9,197 nucleotides of DNA from F1-20-MAGs119 sp964556145 (GCA_964556145.1 CAZKVD010000068.1:1-9197); one strand, 5' to 3'; numbered from the stretch's first letter, positions 1 through 6,686 are shown. A program made the numbers and translations. The notes: generated by a model not told the origin, from the sequence alone.

Positions 1-892
1 CCGGGTGCTCGACCTGCAGGCGGGTGTTCATCTCGAGGAAGAAGAACTCGCCGTCCTGGTAGATGAACTCGACGGTGCCGGCGTTGTAGTAGCCGACGGC
101 CTTGGCTGCCTTCACGGCAGCTTCACCCATGGCCTCTTCGACGCCGTCGGGCAGCGCGGCAGCCGGTGCCTCTTCGATCAGCTTCTGGTGGCGGCGCTGC
201 GCGGAACAGTCACGCGTGCTGACCCAGACAACGTTGCCGTGCTTGTCGCCGACCAACTGCACTTCAATGTGGCGGGGCCACGTGAGGTACTTCTCGACGT
301 ACACCTCGTCGCGGCCGAAAAACGCCTTGGCTTCGCGCTGGGCCGAGTCCATGGCTTCTTGGACGTCGGCAGCTGCATGAACCACCTTCATGCCACGACC
401 GCCGCCGCCGAAGGCGGCCTTGATGGCGACGGGAAATCCGAACTTGTTTCCGAAGTCCTCGATCTCCTTGGCGGACTTGGCGAACTCGGTGGTGCCGGGA
501 ACGATTGGTGCGCCACCGCGTTGCGCGGCGATACGGCTCGACACCTTGTCGCCCATCTCGATGATTGCTGCGGGCGGAGGTCCGATGAACTCGACACCGA
601 GTTCGGTGATCGCCTGGGCGAAGTCGGCGTTCTCGCTGAAGAAGCCGTAGCCGGGGTGCACGCCGTCGGCGCCACTCTTCTTGATTGCATCAAGGATGGC
701 TTCGGTGTTCAGGTAACTCTCGGCAGCGGTCTGGCCGCCGAGCGCGTAAGCCTCGTCTGCGAGACGCACGTGCAACGAGTTGCGGTCCAGTTCCGAGTAG
801 ACCGCGACGGTCTTGATCCCCATCTCTCGGGCGGCCCGAATGACTCGGACGGCGATCTCTCCACGGTTGGCGATGAGGATTTTCTTCAGCAC
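1..892 (-). CDS. accC: Biotin carboxylase subunit of acyl-CoA carboxylase (partial, cut by left edge)
   Basis: ATP-grasp enzyme that carboxylates biotin on a carrier domain, using ATP and bicarbonate, for an acetyl-, propionyl- or other acyl-CoA carboxylase in the cytoplasm. The 297 visible residues match the biotin carboxylase fold: N-terminal KILIANRGEIAVRVIRA, HPGYGFFSENADFA near 79-92, the ATP-binding glycine loop FGGGGRGMK (161-169), RHIEVQ (207-212), RRHQK (233-237) and FLEMNTRLQVEHP at the edge. Residues aligning with E. coli AccC K116, K159, K238, E276, E288, N290 and R292 are all present. Start chosen is GTG at 892; the KILIANRGE start is conserved, so a later start is unlikely. In Actinomycetota such proteins are often fused to a biotin-carrier domain (AccA/PccA style), but the C-terminus lies outside the window, so fusion and substrate are undecided. 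Head-to-head with the biotin ligase. Confidence 0.95.
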   Translation of the reverse strand, partial: MLKKILIANRGEIAVRVIRAAREMGIKTVAVYSELDRNSLHVRLADEAYALGGQTAAESYLNTEAILDAIKKSGADGVHPGYGFFSENADFAQAITELGVEFIGPPPAAIIEMGDKVSSRIAAQRGGAPIVPGTTEFAKSAKEIEDFGNKFGFPVAIKAAFGGGGRGMKVVHAAADVQEAMDSAQREAKAFFGRDEVYVEKYLTWPRHIEVQLVGDKHGNVVWVSTRDCSAQRRHQKLIEEAPAAALPDGVEEAMGEAAVKAAKAVGYYNAGTVEFIYQDGEFFFLEMNTRLQVEHP

Positions 893-898
893 AAGTGT

Positions 899-905
899 CA
901 ATCTT
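899..905. promoter_or_regulatory. Candidate shared bidirectional -10 box between accC and birA
   Basis: The start codons are only 19 bp apart, so there is no room for two ordinary promoters with leaders. The 7-mer CAATCTT contains CAATCT on the plus strand, ending 7 nt before the birA ATG. On the minus strand it contains AAGATT, ending 7 nt before the accC GTG. Each differs from TANNNT at one position only. Both transcripts would be leaderless. No convincing -35 at 16-18 nt is seen in either direction. This is inferred from spacing and symmetry alone. Confidence 0.35.
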
Positions 906-911
906 GGTGCG

Positions 912-1718
912 ATGGACGGGGTCAATGCGAACTGGTTCGAATTTGCTGGGAAAAATGGGCCTGTCGAGCATGGTCGCTGGCATGTTGTGACGGTCTCCGA
1001 GACCGGCTCGACCAACGCCGACCTCCTCGCGGCCATCGGCTCCGGAGCCCCCGATCGGGCGGTTCTGCGCACCGACCACCAAACGGCGGGGCGCGGGCGC
1101 CTGGGGCGCACCTGGGAGGCTCCACCGGGAACAAACCTCTTGGTATCGGTGTTGTTCCGGGGCGTCGACGAGCCGGTCCACCGCCTGACGCAGATGATCG
1201 GCGCGTCATGCGCGATCGTGCTGCGACGCGACTTTGGGATCGAGGCAGGACTCAAGTGGCCGAATGACGTCGTTGTTGCGACGTCCGATGGTGACGTGAA
1301 GATCGCCGGCATCCTCGCGCAGGCATCGACAAGTTCCGCGACCGGCAAGGTTGACGTCGTGGTTGGCATGGGGCTCAACGTTGGTTGGGCGCCGCCGCCC
1401 GAGATTGCTCCCGCAACGAGTGTGCGCGACGCGTTGACCGACAAGACGAAGTTGATGCCACCGCACGAGGTGTTGTTGCGCATTCTCGCCACCTTCGACG
1501 AACTCGATGCGCGCGGCGGTGATGCCGCATTCGCCGAGTACGAAGGTTTGCTGTCGACAACCGGAAAACGTGTGCGCTGCGAACTACCCGACGGCGCAGA
1601 ATTGGTCGGGCGGGCCGTCGGTGTCGAGCGTGACGGTCGTTTGCGAATCGTTGACGAATGTGCCGTTACGCACAGGGTCGACACGGCAGACGTGGTGCAT
1701 CTGCGCGGAGCCGACTAG
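912..1718 (+). CDS. birA: Biotin-[acetyl-CoA-carboxylase] ligase (BirA, class I, no DNA-binding domain)
   Basis: Activates biotin to biotinyl-5'-AMP and transfers it to the acceptor lysine of biotin-carrier domains, so it matures the carboxylase encoded next door. The 268 residues show the BPL/LplA catalytic domain: ETGSTN (30-35), the biotin/ATP loop GRGRLGRTW (60-68), KWPNDV (115-120), KIAGIL (130-135) and VVGMGLNVG (150-158). A small SH3-like C-terminal domain follows (about 218-262, GKRVRCELPDGAEL...). There is no N-terminal winged helix, so it should be monofunctional and not a bio-operon repressor. An in-frame ATG at 813 exists, but it would run 80 bp into accC and add residues unlike the family; ATG 912 puts the catalytic domain near the N-terminus. 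The next gene begins 18 nt after the stop and may be partly co-transcribed. Confidence 0.93.
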   Translation: MDGVNANWFEFAGKNGPVEHGRWHVVTVSETGSTNADLLAAIGSGAPDRAVLRTDHQTAGRGRLGRTWEAPPGTNLLVSVLFRGVDEPVHRLTQMIGASCAIVLRRDFGIEAGLKWPNDVVVATSDGDVKIAGILAQASTSSATGKVDVVVGMGLNVGWAPPPEIAPATSVRDALTDKTKLMPPHEVLLRILATFDELDARGGDAAFAEYEGLLSTTGKRVRCELPDGAELVGRAVGVERDGRLRIVDECAVTHRVDTADVVHLRGAD

Positions 1719-1722
1719 CGGC

Positions 1723-1728
1723 TACGTT
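1723..1728 (+). promoter_or_regulatory. Candidate -10 (TACGTT) of a leaderless promoter for the LCP gene
   Basis: TACGTT fits TANNNT and ends 8 nt before the GTG start at 1737, which would put the transcription start on or next to the start codon. It lies in the 18-bp gap after birA. No clear -35 is seen, and read-through from birA is equally possible. Confidence 0.4.
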
Positions 1729-1736
1729 GGTTTGCC

Positions 1737-2723
1737 GTGAAGGCCACGCGTTTCGTCATTGCCGCTTGCCTTGCCGCGATCATCGCATTTTCGGGTGCCT
1801 CAGGCCTTGTTTCGGGCGCGAAGAGCCAGATGAAGGATGTCAAACGCAACGCCGAGGTCGTCACGGATCTTGCGCCCGCAAACCCCGACTTCGAGAACTT
1901 TCTTCTCGTCGGTTCCGACAGCCGCGAAGGGATCGACCCGACGCAGTCCGACTTCAACGTCATCGGGTCGGCAGGCGACGTCGGCGGCCAGCGCAGTGAC
2001 ACGATCATGGTGCTGCGGCACGACAAGAAGACCAGCACGCTGTCGATCACGTCGTTCCCGCGCGACTTGTGGGTGCGCATCGGCAACGGTGAGAAGTCGA
2101 ACCGCATCAACGCCACCTACAACCTCGGTGCAGCCATGCTGGTACGAACCGTCACCGCGAACTTCGGCATTCCCATCCATCACTATCTCGAGGTGAACTT
2201 CCAGGGATTCAAGGATCTTGTCGATGCGATCGGCGGTGTCACCCTGGGCGCCCCCTACCAGGCCCGTGACACACACATCGGTCTGTGGGTGAAAAAGGGG
2301 TGCAATCGCCTCACCGGAATCGGGGCACTGCGCTATGCGCGCAGCAGGCACTACCAGCAGCGAATCAAGGGCAAGTGGGTGCTCGAAGGAACGGGAGACA
2401 TCGGTCGATCGGCACGCCAGCGCGAGTTCATCACTCTCATGCTGAAGCAGGCAGCGAAATACGCGGCTGCGAATCCGTTCAAGGCCGGTGATGTCATCCA
2501 CGCGGTCACATCAACCGTGACGGTCGACTCCAATCTCGACATGCCCTCGTTCCTGAAGAGCATGCGCCCTGCCACCGACGGCAACATTGCGAACTACGGC
2601 CTCGAGGTGTACCAAGACACCGAAGCGGGCATGGCCGTCGTGAAACTCGGCGGTAATTCGAGGGCCACTCTCGATTTCTTTGCGGGCATCGCGCCCGCGC
2701 CCGTCCCCGCGCCGGCGGGCTGA
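1737..2723 (+). CDS. LytR-CpsA-Psr (LCP) family cell-envelope glycopolymer transferase
   Basis: LCP proteins attach glycopolymers from polyprenyl-pyrophosphate carriers to peptidoglycan or other acceptors outside the membrane; in actinobacteria they include arabinogalactan ligases. The 328-aa product has a short positively charged N-terminus and one hydrophobic segment (about 6-27), a type II anchor. The LCP domain follows: FLLVGSDSRE (55-64), QRSDTIMVL (85-93), ITSFPRDLWVRI (104-115), KSNRINATYNLG (120-131), HHYLEVNFQGFKDLVDAIGGV (148-168, nearly all matching the family pattern) and LTGIGALRYARSRH (192-205). The Asp and Arg residues that bind the pyrophosphate lipid in known LCP structures are in these motifs. 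The C-terminus ends in a Pro/Ala tail (about 318-328). There is no LytR_C extension. The start is GTG 1737, 18 nt after birA; an ATG start upstream is not available. The acceptor and polymer cannot be named from sequence. Confidence 0.93.
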   Translation: MKATRFVIAACLAAIIAFSGASGLVSGAKSQMKDVKRNAEVVTDLAPANPDFENFLLVGSDSREGIDPTQSDFNVIGSAGDVGGQRSDTIMVLRHDKKTSTLSITSFPRDLWVRIGNGEKSNRINATYNLGAAMLVRTVTANFGIPIHHYLEVNFQGFKDLVDAIGGVTLGAPYQARDTHIGLWVKKGCNRLTGIGALRYARSRHYQQRIKGKWVLEGTGDIGRSARQREFITLMLKQAAKYAAANPFKAGDVIHAVTSTVTVDSNLDMPSFLKSMRPATDGNIANYGLEVYQDTEAGMAVVKLGGNSRATLDFFAGIAPAPVPAPAG

Positions 2724-2752
2724 TTCAGCGCACGCGGGCGAGGGTGCGGGCG
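2692..2752. terminator. GC-rich imperfect inverted repeat across the convergent LCP / GGDEF-EAL junction
   Basis: Arms 2692-2711 and 2733-2752 match at 16 of 20 positions, two of the four mismatches being G-U wobbles in RNA, with a 21-nt loop that holds both stop codons. A second, shorter hairpin (GCCCGC at 2694-2699 with GCGGGC at 2715-2720) competes with it. No U-tract follows on either strand, so this is not a classical intrinsic terminator. It is placed where a bidirectional terminator would be needed, since the two genes are 1 bp apart. Confidence 0.3.
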
Positions 2753-4668
2753 AATTCCTCGGCCGCCACGGCTTCGCCGATGCGGTTGCCCTGCAGGTGA
2801 TCGCAGCCCAGAACGCGAAGACGCTTCGCTTGCTCTTCGGTGCTGACCCATTCGGCCACGACGGTCATGTCGAGCGAATGTGCGAGTTGGATGATCGACC
2901 TCACGATCGGGTCGTCGTGGCCCTGTTGGCCGATGTCGCGCACCAGTGAGCCGTCGAGTTTCAACACGTCGGCGGGGAAATTGCGCAGTGACGACAGCGA
3001 CGAAAAGCCGCTGCCGAAATCATCGATGGCAACACGGATACCGGCACGCTTGAGCGCGTTGATACTGCGACCGATGCCGGGGTTGTCGTCGAGCACGGTC
3101 TTTTCGATCACTTCGACGACGAGCTGTCCTGCCTCGAGGCCTGCGTCGCGCAGCGCGGTGAGTGTGCGGTCGACAAACGATGCGTCGGTGAGTTGTTTGG
3201 CCGAGACGTTCAGGTGCAGAGCAAACGAGCGGTCGACCAGGCCCGAGTCGATCCATCCGCGCAGATCGGCGCACGCTTGGGCAACAACAAAGTCTCCGAG
3301 CGGTCCGATCATGCCCGATTCTTCGGCGACGGGGAGGAAGGTGGGAGGCGTGAGTTCGCCGCGCTCGGGGTGATCCCATCGCAGGTATGCCTCGACACCC
3401 GCATTGCGGCCCGTGTGCGCCGACACGATGGGTTGGTAGACCAAGCGCATTTGGCCCGTGGCCAGTGCCCGCTCGAGCGCATTGGTGAGCGCCACGCGGT
3501 CGCGGGCTTCGGCGCGCATCGCATCGCTGTAGATCTCGGATCGGCCGCGGCCGCGCTGCTTGGCGCGGTACATCGCGGTGTCGGCGTTGTTCAACAGGAT
3601 CTGGGCTGCATCGGCGGGGGAGTGATCGGCGAGCAACTGTTGGGTCGACATCGCGATGCCGATGCTGGCGCTGGTGAATATTTCGGTTCCCTGCAGCACC
3701 ATTTGGCCGGTCACCGCCTGGAGAATGCGGCTCGCGATGTCGTTGGCGACGTGTTCGTCGGTGACGCCGTCGCACAGCACGACGAATTCGTCGCCGCCGT
3801 TGCGCGCGACGGTGTCGGATGGTCGTGTTGCATTGACGATGCGCTTTGCAATGTTCGAGATGAGAACGTCACCGACGTCGTGGCCCATCGTGTCGTTGAC
3901 GATCTTCAGGCGGTCGAGGTCGATGAACATGACGGCGCAACCTGACTTCAGCGTGCGGTCCTTTTCCAGTGCCTCGGCAAGCCGGCGCAGAAAGAGAACA
4001 CGGTTCGGCAGGCCGGTTCGCGCATCGTGGGTTGCCTGACGGGTGAGTTCGTCGTGTAGCTGCTTGGTTTCCGTGATGTCGCGGGCAATGGCGCTGAAGT
4101 GCTGCACCACGCCGGTCGCATCGCGTACGACCTGCAGGGTGAGCGAGAGTGTGCGCACGATTCCGTCGGGGCTTCTGAATCCGACCTCGCCGACCCATCG
4201 ATTCTCTGCAGGGCTTGGGAGTGCGGGCGATGCATTCAGGACCTCGCGCGGCACCTGATCGCGAATTGCACGCAGAAACGTGTCGGCCACGGTGTCGTTG
4301 TCGGTGTCACTGACGCCGACCAACTGTTTTGCTCCGTCATTGCAGAACAACAGCCGACCGGCGCGATCGAACACAAGGACCGCGTCGGCGCTGACGTCGA
4401 GAAGACCAACGAGTTGCTCGGACAGCGTTCGGCGAGTGACCATGTCGGTATGGTCACTCGCAGTGCCGACGTATCCGGTGACAACGCCGGCTGCGTCACG
4501 CACGGGTTCGAGATGCAGCGAGATCCATCGCACCTCGCCATCGGATGACAACAGTCGAAACTCGTGGGTGAAGGCACCGGCAATCGTGCGTGTCTCTTCC
4601 CACGCGCGCTCCGCGATGGCGCGCTCGGCTGGTGCAGCGTTCACCCAGGGTGCCGATCCCACCACCAT
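2725..4668 (-). CDS. PAS-PAS-GGDEF-EAL protein, cyclic-di-GMP synthesis/turnover
   Basis: Predicted cytosolic sensor that makes and/or breaks cyclic-di-GMP. From ATG 4668 (647 aa): second half of a PAS domain (about 1-78, ending GYVGTASDHTDMV), a complete PAS (about 82-200, ending FSAIARDITETKQL), GGDEF (about 205-380) and EAL (about 390-645). The cyclase has DARTGLPNR, FIDLDRLKIVNDTMGHDVGD, an intact NGGDEF (290-295) and an RxxD inhibitory site (RPSD, 282-285) five residues before GGDEF, so it looks active. The EAL domain keeps E426, N487, E519, E522, D549, D550, K570, E606 and Q626, but EAL reads EAY (426-428), AEGVET reads AEWVST and QGY reads QGN. No transmembrane segment is seen. ATG 4668 is the only canonical start in frame, yet PAS-like sequence extends upstream of it (see next entry). 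Converges on the LCP gene with 1 bp between stops. Confidence 0.92.
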   Translation of the reverse strand: MVVGSAPWVNAAPAERAIAERAWEETRTIAGAFTHEFRLLSSDGEVRWISLHLEPVRDAAGVVTGYVGTASDHTDMVTRRTLSEQLVGLLDVSADAVLVFDRAGRLLFCNDGAKQLVGVSDTDNDTVADTFLRAIRDQVPREVLNASPALPSPAENRWVGEVGFRSPDGIVRTLSLTLQVVRDATGVVQHFSAIARDITETKQLHDELTRQATHDARTGLPNRVLFLRRLAEALEKDRTLKSGCAVMFIDLDRLKIVNDTMGHDVGDVLISNIAKRIVNATRPSDTVARNGGDEFVVLCDGVTDEHVANDIASRILQAVTGQMVLQGTEIFTSASIGIAMSTQQLLADHSPADAAQILLNNADTAMYRAKQRGRGRSEIYSDAMRAEARDRVALTNALERALATGQMRLVYQPIVSAHTGRNAGVEAYLRWDHPERGELTPPTFLPVAEESGMIGPLGDFVVAQACADLRGWIDSGLVDRSFALHLNVSAKQLTDASFVDRTLTALRDAGLEAGQLVVEVIEKTVLDDNPGIGRSINALKRAGIRVAIDDFGSGFSSLSSLRNFPADVLKLDGSLVRDIGQQGHDDPIVRSIIQLAHSLDMTVVAEWVSTEEQAKRLRVLGCDHLQGNRIGEAVAAEEFARTLARVR

Positions 4669-4800
4669 GGGTGCGCCACCGAGTACGAGCGAACGAAAAA
4701 CGTCGTTGACCGCGATGAGGCGCCCGTCGGTGTCCGTCTCGCAGACGGCGACGGGGAGGGAGGCAATCGCGCGGTCGATCCACCGAGTTTTGCACCCGTT
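4669..4800 (-). other. In-frame start-less extension encoding the first half of the first PAS domain
   Basis: This holds 44 open codons between an in-frame TGA (4801-4803) and ATG 4668. They read as the beginning of a PAS domain (IDRAIASLPVAV, then ETDTDGRLIAVNDVF), continuous with the PAS half downstream of the ATG. No ATG, GTG, TTG or CTG occurs among them; only ATT/ATC codons could start. In the neighbouring frame three GTG codons (4804, 4795, 4783) read KRVQNSVDR, and skipping one base near 4774-4777 would join that frame to the PAS. Either there is a one-base sequencing or assembly error, a real frameshift, or a rare start. The stretch lies in the 150-nt gap between the PEBP stop and ATG 4668. 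Confidence 0.7.
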
Positions 4801-4818
4801 TCACCGGGCAAAGTGGAT

Positions 4819-5457
4819 TCAGGCCGAGAAGGTGACGGCTGCAGCTTCGATGGCGGCGCCGTAGATGGCGTCTTGCATCGCCGTTCCCTCATCGCCGTTC
4901 TGGACCTCGAGGACCTGATCGAGGGCGTAGAGGCTGAGCGAGTACTCGTGCGTCTCGCCAGCTGGAGGGCAGGGGCCTGCAAAACCCACGGAACCTGCGG
5001 AGTTCTTGGCCTGCACCGCGTTCGGGTCGACGCTGCCGGCAAGAAGCGCGCTGGTCGACGGGTCGATGTTGGCAATGACCCAGTGCACGTAATCGGGGGC
5101 GTCCTCGTCGATCAGCACCAGCGCAAGCGACTTGGCCTCGGCGGGGACACCCGTCCAGGAGATCTCGGGTGACGCTTCGGGCCCGGCGCAGCGGAACTGC
5201 TCGGGAATCGTTTCACCGTCGGCCCACGGTGCACTGAGAGTGAGGACGATCGTTGCCCCGCCATCGACCGTGGTGTCGAGAGCGGCATCGGCCCCTTCGG
5301 CCTCGACGGTTGTGTCAGGGGCGAGCGTGGTTGTCGTCTGGGTCGAGGCGATTTGGGCATCCGACGGAGGCTTCATGTCGCGCCCGTCGTCGGTGCTGCA
5401 TGCCGCGATCGTGACGATGAAGGGAAGAATGGCGAGGGTGCGGGTGCCGCGACGCAT
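4819..5457 (-). CDS. PEBP family (YbhB/YbcL, Raf kinase inhibitor-like) lipoprotein
   Basis: The 212-aa product begins with a lipoprotein signal peptide: MRRGTR, a hydrophobic stretch, and the lipobox IAAC with the modified cysteine at 20. A low-complexity Thr/Ala/Asp linker follows (about 21-67), then a YbhB-like phosphatidylethanolamine-binding-protein domain (about 68-211). Family motifs are IPEQFRCAGPEASPEISW (84-101), the ligand-pocket DEDAP (117-121), VHWVIANI (124-131) and GPCPPAGETHEYSLSLYALD (161-180). The bacterial family has no settled function; ligand or enzyme-inhibitor roles are proposed. Here it should be anchored on the outer face of the cytoplasmic membrane. It starts at ATG 5457, divergent from mca. 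The GGDEF-EAL gene follows 15 nt or more after its stop and may be co-transcribed, but no functional link is evident. Confidence 0.9.
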   Translation of the reverse strand: MRRGTRTLAILPFIVTIAACSTDDGRDMKPPSDAQIASTQTTTTLAPDTTVEAEGADAALDTTVDGGATIVLTLSAPWADGETIPEQFRCAGPEASPEISWTGVPAEAKSLALVLIDEDAPDYVHWVIANIDPSTSALLAGSVDPNAVQAKNSAGSVGFAGPCPPAGETHEYSLSLYALDQVLEVQNGDEGTAMQDAIYGAAIEAAAVTFSA

Positions 5458-5463
5458 ACGCGG

Positions 5464-5469
5464 AGCCTA
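5464..5469 (-). promoter_or_regulatory. Candidate -10 (TAGGCT) of a leaderless promoter for the PEBP lipoprotein gene
   Basis: Read on the minus strand, TAGGCT is followed by 6 nt and then ATG 5457. TTGCAT (minus strand, 5489-5484) lies 14 nt upstream, which is too close for a good -35. No Shine-Dalgarno sequence is seen in the short gap. Confidence 0.4.
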
Positions 5470-5475
5470 TGTGAG

Positions 5476-5503
5476 TTGGGCCGATGCAAGGCGGCAGTAA
5501 CCT
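5476..5503 (+). promoter_or_regulatory. Candidate promoter for mca (TTGGGC-16-TAACCT), leaderless
   Basis: TTGGGC at 5476-5481 and TAACCT at 5498-5503 have a 16-nt spacer. The -10 ends 8 nt before ATG 5512, so transcription would start at or just before the ATG. It sits in the 54-bp divergent gap, which contains no Shine-Dalgarno sequence for mca. Confidence 0.45.
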
Positions 5504-5511
5504 GACCGTTC

Positions 5512-6453
5512 ATGGACGGTGAGCAGCTGTGCCTTCTCACAGTGCACGCGCACCCCGATGACGAGGCCTCGAAGGGGGCCCCGACCCTTGCCAAATACGC
5601 GGCCGAAGGTGTGCGCACCGTCTTGGTGTGCTGCACCGGTGGCGAAGAGGGCGACGTCAACAATCCGCAGTTGAAGGAACCCGGACAGCCCTTCCACGGC
5701 CTCGATGCGGCAGCAGAAAAGGCCTTGCTTGCCGAGATGCGACCTGTCGAGCTCGCGCGGTCGGCCGAAGTGATTGGTTTCCACGCCGTCCACTTGTTGG
5801 GTTACCGCGACTCGGGGATGCAAGGCGCCGACACCAACAAACATCCCGACTGCTTCCACATGGCGCCGCTCGACGAGGCGACCGAGCGCCTGGTCGCCAT
5901 CATCCGTGACGAACGACCACAGGTCATCATCACTTACAACGACGATCAATCGAGTTACCCGCACCCCGACCATCTGAAGGTGCACGACATTTCGATTGCG
6001 GCCTTTCAACGGGCGGGCGATCCAATGTGGTACCCCGATGCCGGACCCGTGTGGCAGCCCTCGAAGATGTACTACACGCTGTGGTCGCGCATGCGTCTGC
6101 TTGCCCTGCACGAGGGAATGATGCAGCACCGTGGCGAGTCGCCCTTCGATGAGAAGTGGCTTGCCCGCGCGAACCAGGACTGGCGCATCACGACGCGCCT
6201 GCAGGTTGGTGCTTACATGTGGGCACGCTCCGGGGCCCTCCTGGCCCATGCAACACAGATCGACCCCAACGAGCCGTTCTGGTTCGGACTCACCGACGAG
6301 CAATTGTCCGAGATCTACCCGTGGGAAGACTGGGTGCTCGCCCGCAGCATTGTCGAAGGTCCGCAACCCGGAACGTACGAGGATGATCTTTTTGTCGGTG
6401 TGCGCGGGGGAAGCCCCGTCGTCGATCTGACACCACTCGAAAGGCTTCCCTGA
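5512..6453 (+). CDS. mca: Mycothiol S-conjugate amidase (Mca), PIG-L/LmbE metal hydrolase family
   Basis: Cleaves the amide bond of mycothiol S-conjugates, releasing GlcN-Ins for reuse and a mercapturic-acid-type product for export: detoxification in mycothiol-using Actinomycetota. The 313-aa product has the PIG-L zinc motif AHPDDE (13-18) followed by SKGA, TGGEEGDV (42-49), a GYRDSGM motif (97-103), the second metal motif YPHPDH (149-154), SKMYYT (184-189) and the C-terminal HATQIDPN (246-253) and LARS (276-279). The SKGA, YPHPDH and HATQIDPN pattern matches M. tuberculosis Mca as I recall it better than the deacetylase MshB; MshB remains the alternative and the two can have overlapping activity. 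It is a little longer than typical Mca (about 290 aa), mainly at the C-terminus. The next gene starts 2 nt after its stop. Confidence 0.92.
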   Translation: MDGEQLCLLTVHAHPDDEASKGAPTLAKYAAEGVRTVLVCCTGGEEGDVNNPQLKEPGQPFHGLDAAAEKALLAEMRPVELARSAEVIGFHAVHLLGYRDSGMQGADTNKHPDCFHMAPLDEATERLVAIIRDERPQVIITYNDDQSSYPHPDHLKVHDISIAAFQRAGDPMWYPDAGPVWQPSKMYYTLWSRMRLLALHEGMMQHRGESPFDEKWLARANQDWRITTRLQVGAYMWARSGALLAHATQIDPNEPFWFGLTDEQLSEIYPWEDWVLARSIVEGPQPGTYEDDLFVGVRGGSPVVDLTPLERLP

Positions 6454-6455
6454 AC

Positions 6456-6686
6456 ATGGCGACGATTCAGTACCGCGTGGCCAAGGGCAAGAAGGAAGAA
6501 GTCGTCGAAGGCCCCGACAACGCCGACGTCGTTGTCTCGGTCGCTGCGGGCGACATCGAGATGGGGGCGAACGTGGCGTTCATGCGCGGCAAGCTGAAAG
6601 CCGCCGGTCACACCGGGGTTCTTTTGCGCGCGTTGGCCAGTGGCGAAATTGACGACGCGCTCAGCGCGATCGCATCGCGTCTCTGA
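6456..6686 (+). CDS. Small SCP2-like (sterol carrier) domain protein, 76 aa
   Basis: The ATG is 2 nt after the mca stop, so it is probably co-transcribed and translationally coupled. The protein has a short charged N-terminus and then a pattern resembling the C-terminal half of SCP2 lipid-binding domains: PDNADVVVSVAAGDI (20-34) and NVAFMRGKLKAAGHTGVLL (39-57), where SCP2 domains typically read D-x-T-h-x-h...AFM-x-G-K-h-K-h-x-G. Full SCP2 domains are about 100-130 aa, so this is a short version that may lack part of the lipid tunnel. No signal peptide or membrane segment is seen. Its role beside Mca is unknown; binding of a hydrophobic ligand or conjugate is only a guess. Its last 26 bp overlap the 3' end of the convergent deacetylase gene. 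Confidence 0.8.
   Translation: MATIQYRVAKGKKEEVVEGPDNADVVVSVAAGDIEMGANVAFMRGKLKAAGHTGVLLRALASGEIDDALSAIASRL
6654..6681. terminator. Nested hairpins in the tail-to-tail overlap of the SCP2-like and deacetylase genes
   Basis: Three perfect inverted repeats compete. CGCGC-TCA-GCGCG (6656-6668) has the deacetylase stop codon as its loop, CGCGAT-CGC-ATCGCG spans 6665-6679, and an outer pair GACGCG/CGCGTC lies at 6654-6659 and 6676-6681. There is no U-tract. It could end transcription from both sides, or just reflect GC-rich coding sequence. Confidence 0.25.

Noticed and set aside
896..901. Perfect -35 consensus TTGACA on the minus strand at the accC start
   Set aside because: A matching -10 would fall inside accC, where no TANNNT occurs at 16-18 nt, and the accC N-terminus is conserved, so a promoter there could not make the protein.
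813..911. Upstream ATG (813) as the birA start
   Set aside because: It would overlap accC by 80 bp and add 33 residues with no resemblance to the ligase family; ATG 912 fits the domain boundary.
5..1267. 420-codon plus-strand open frame
   Set aside because: Antisense to the accC reading frame and then out of frame through birA; both real genes have strong family motifs and this frame has none. Typical spurious open frame in GC-rich DNA.
1800..2501. 233-codon minus-strand open frame
   Set aside because: Antisense shadow of the LCP gene, which has all LCP motifs.
5467..6366. 299-codon minus-strand open frame
   Set aside because: Antisense of mca, which carries AHPDDE, YPHPDH and HATQIDPN; the antisense product has no recognisable family pattern.
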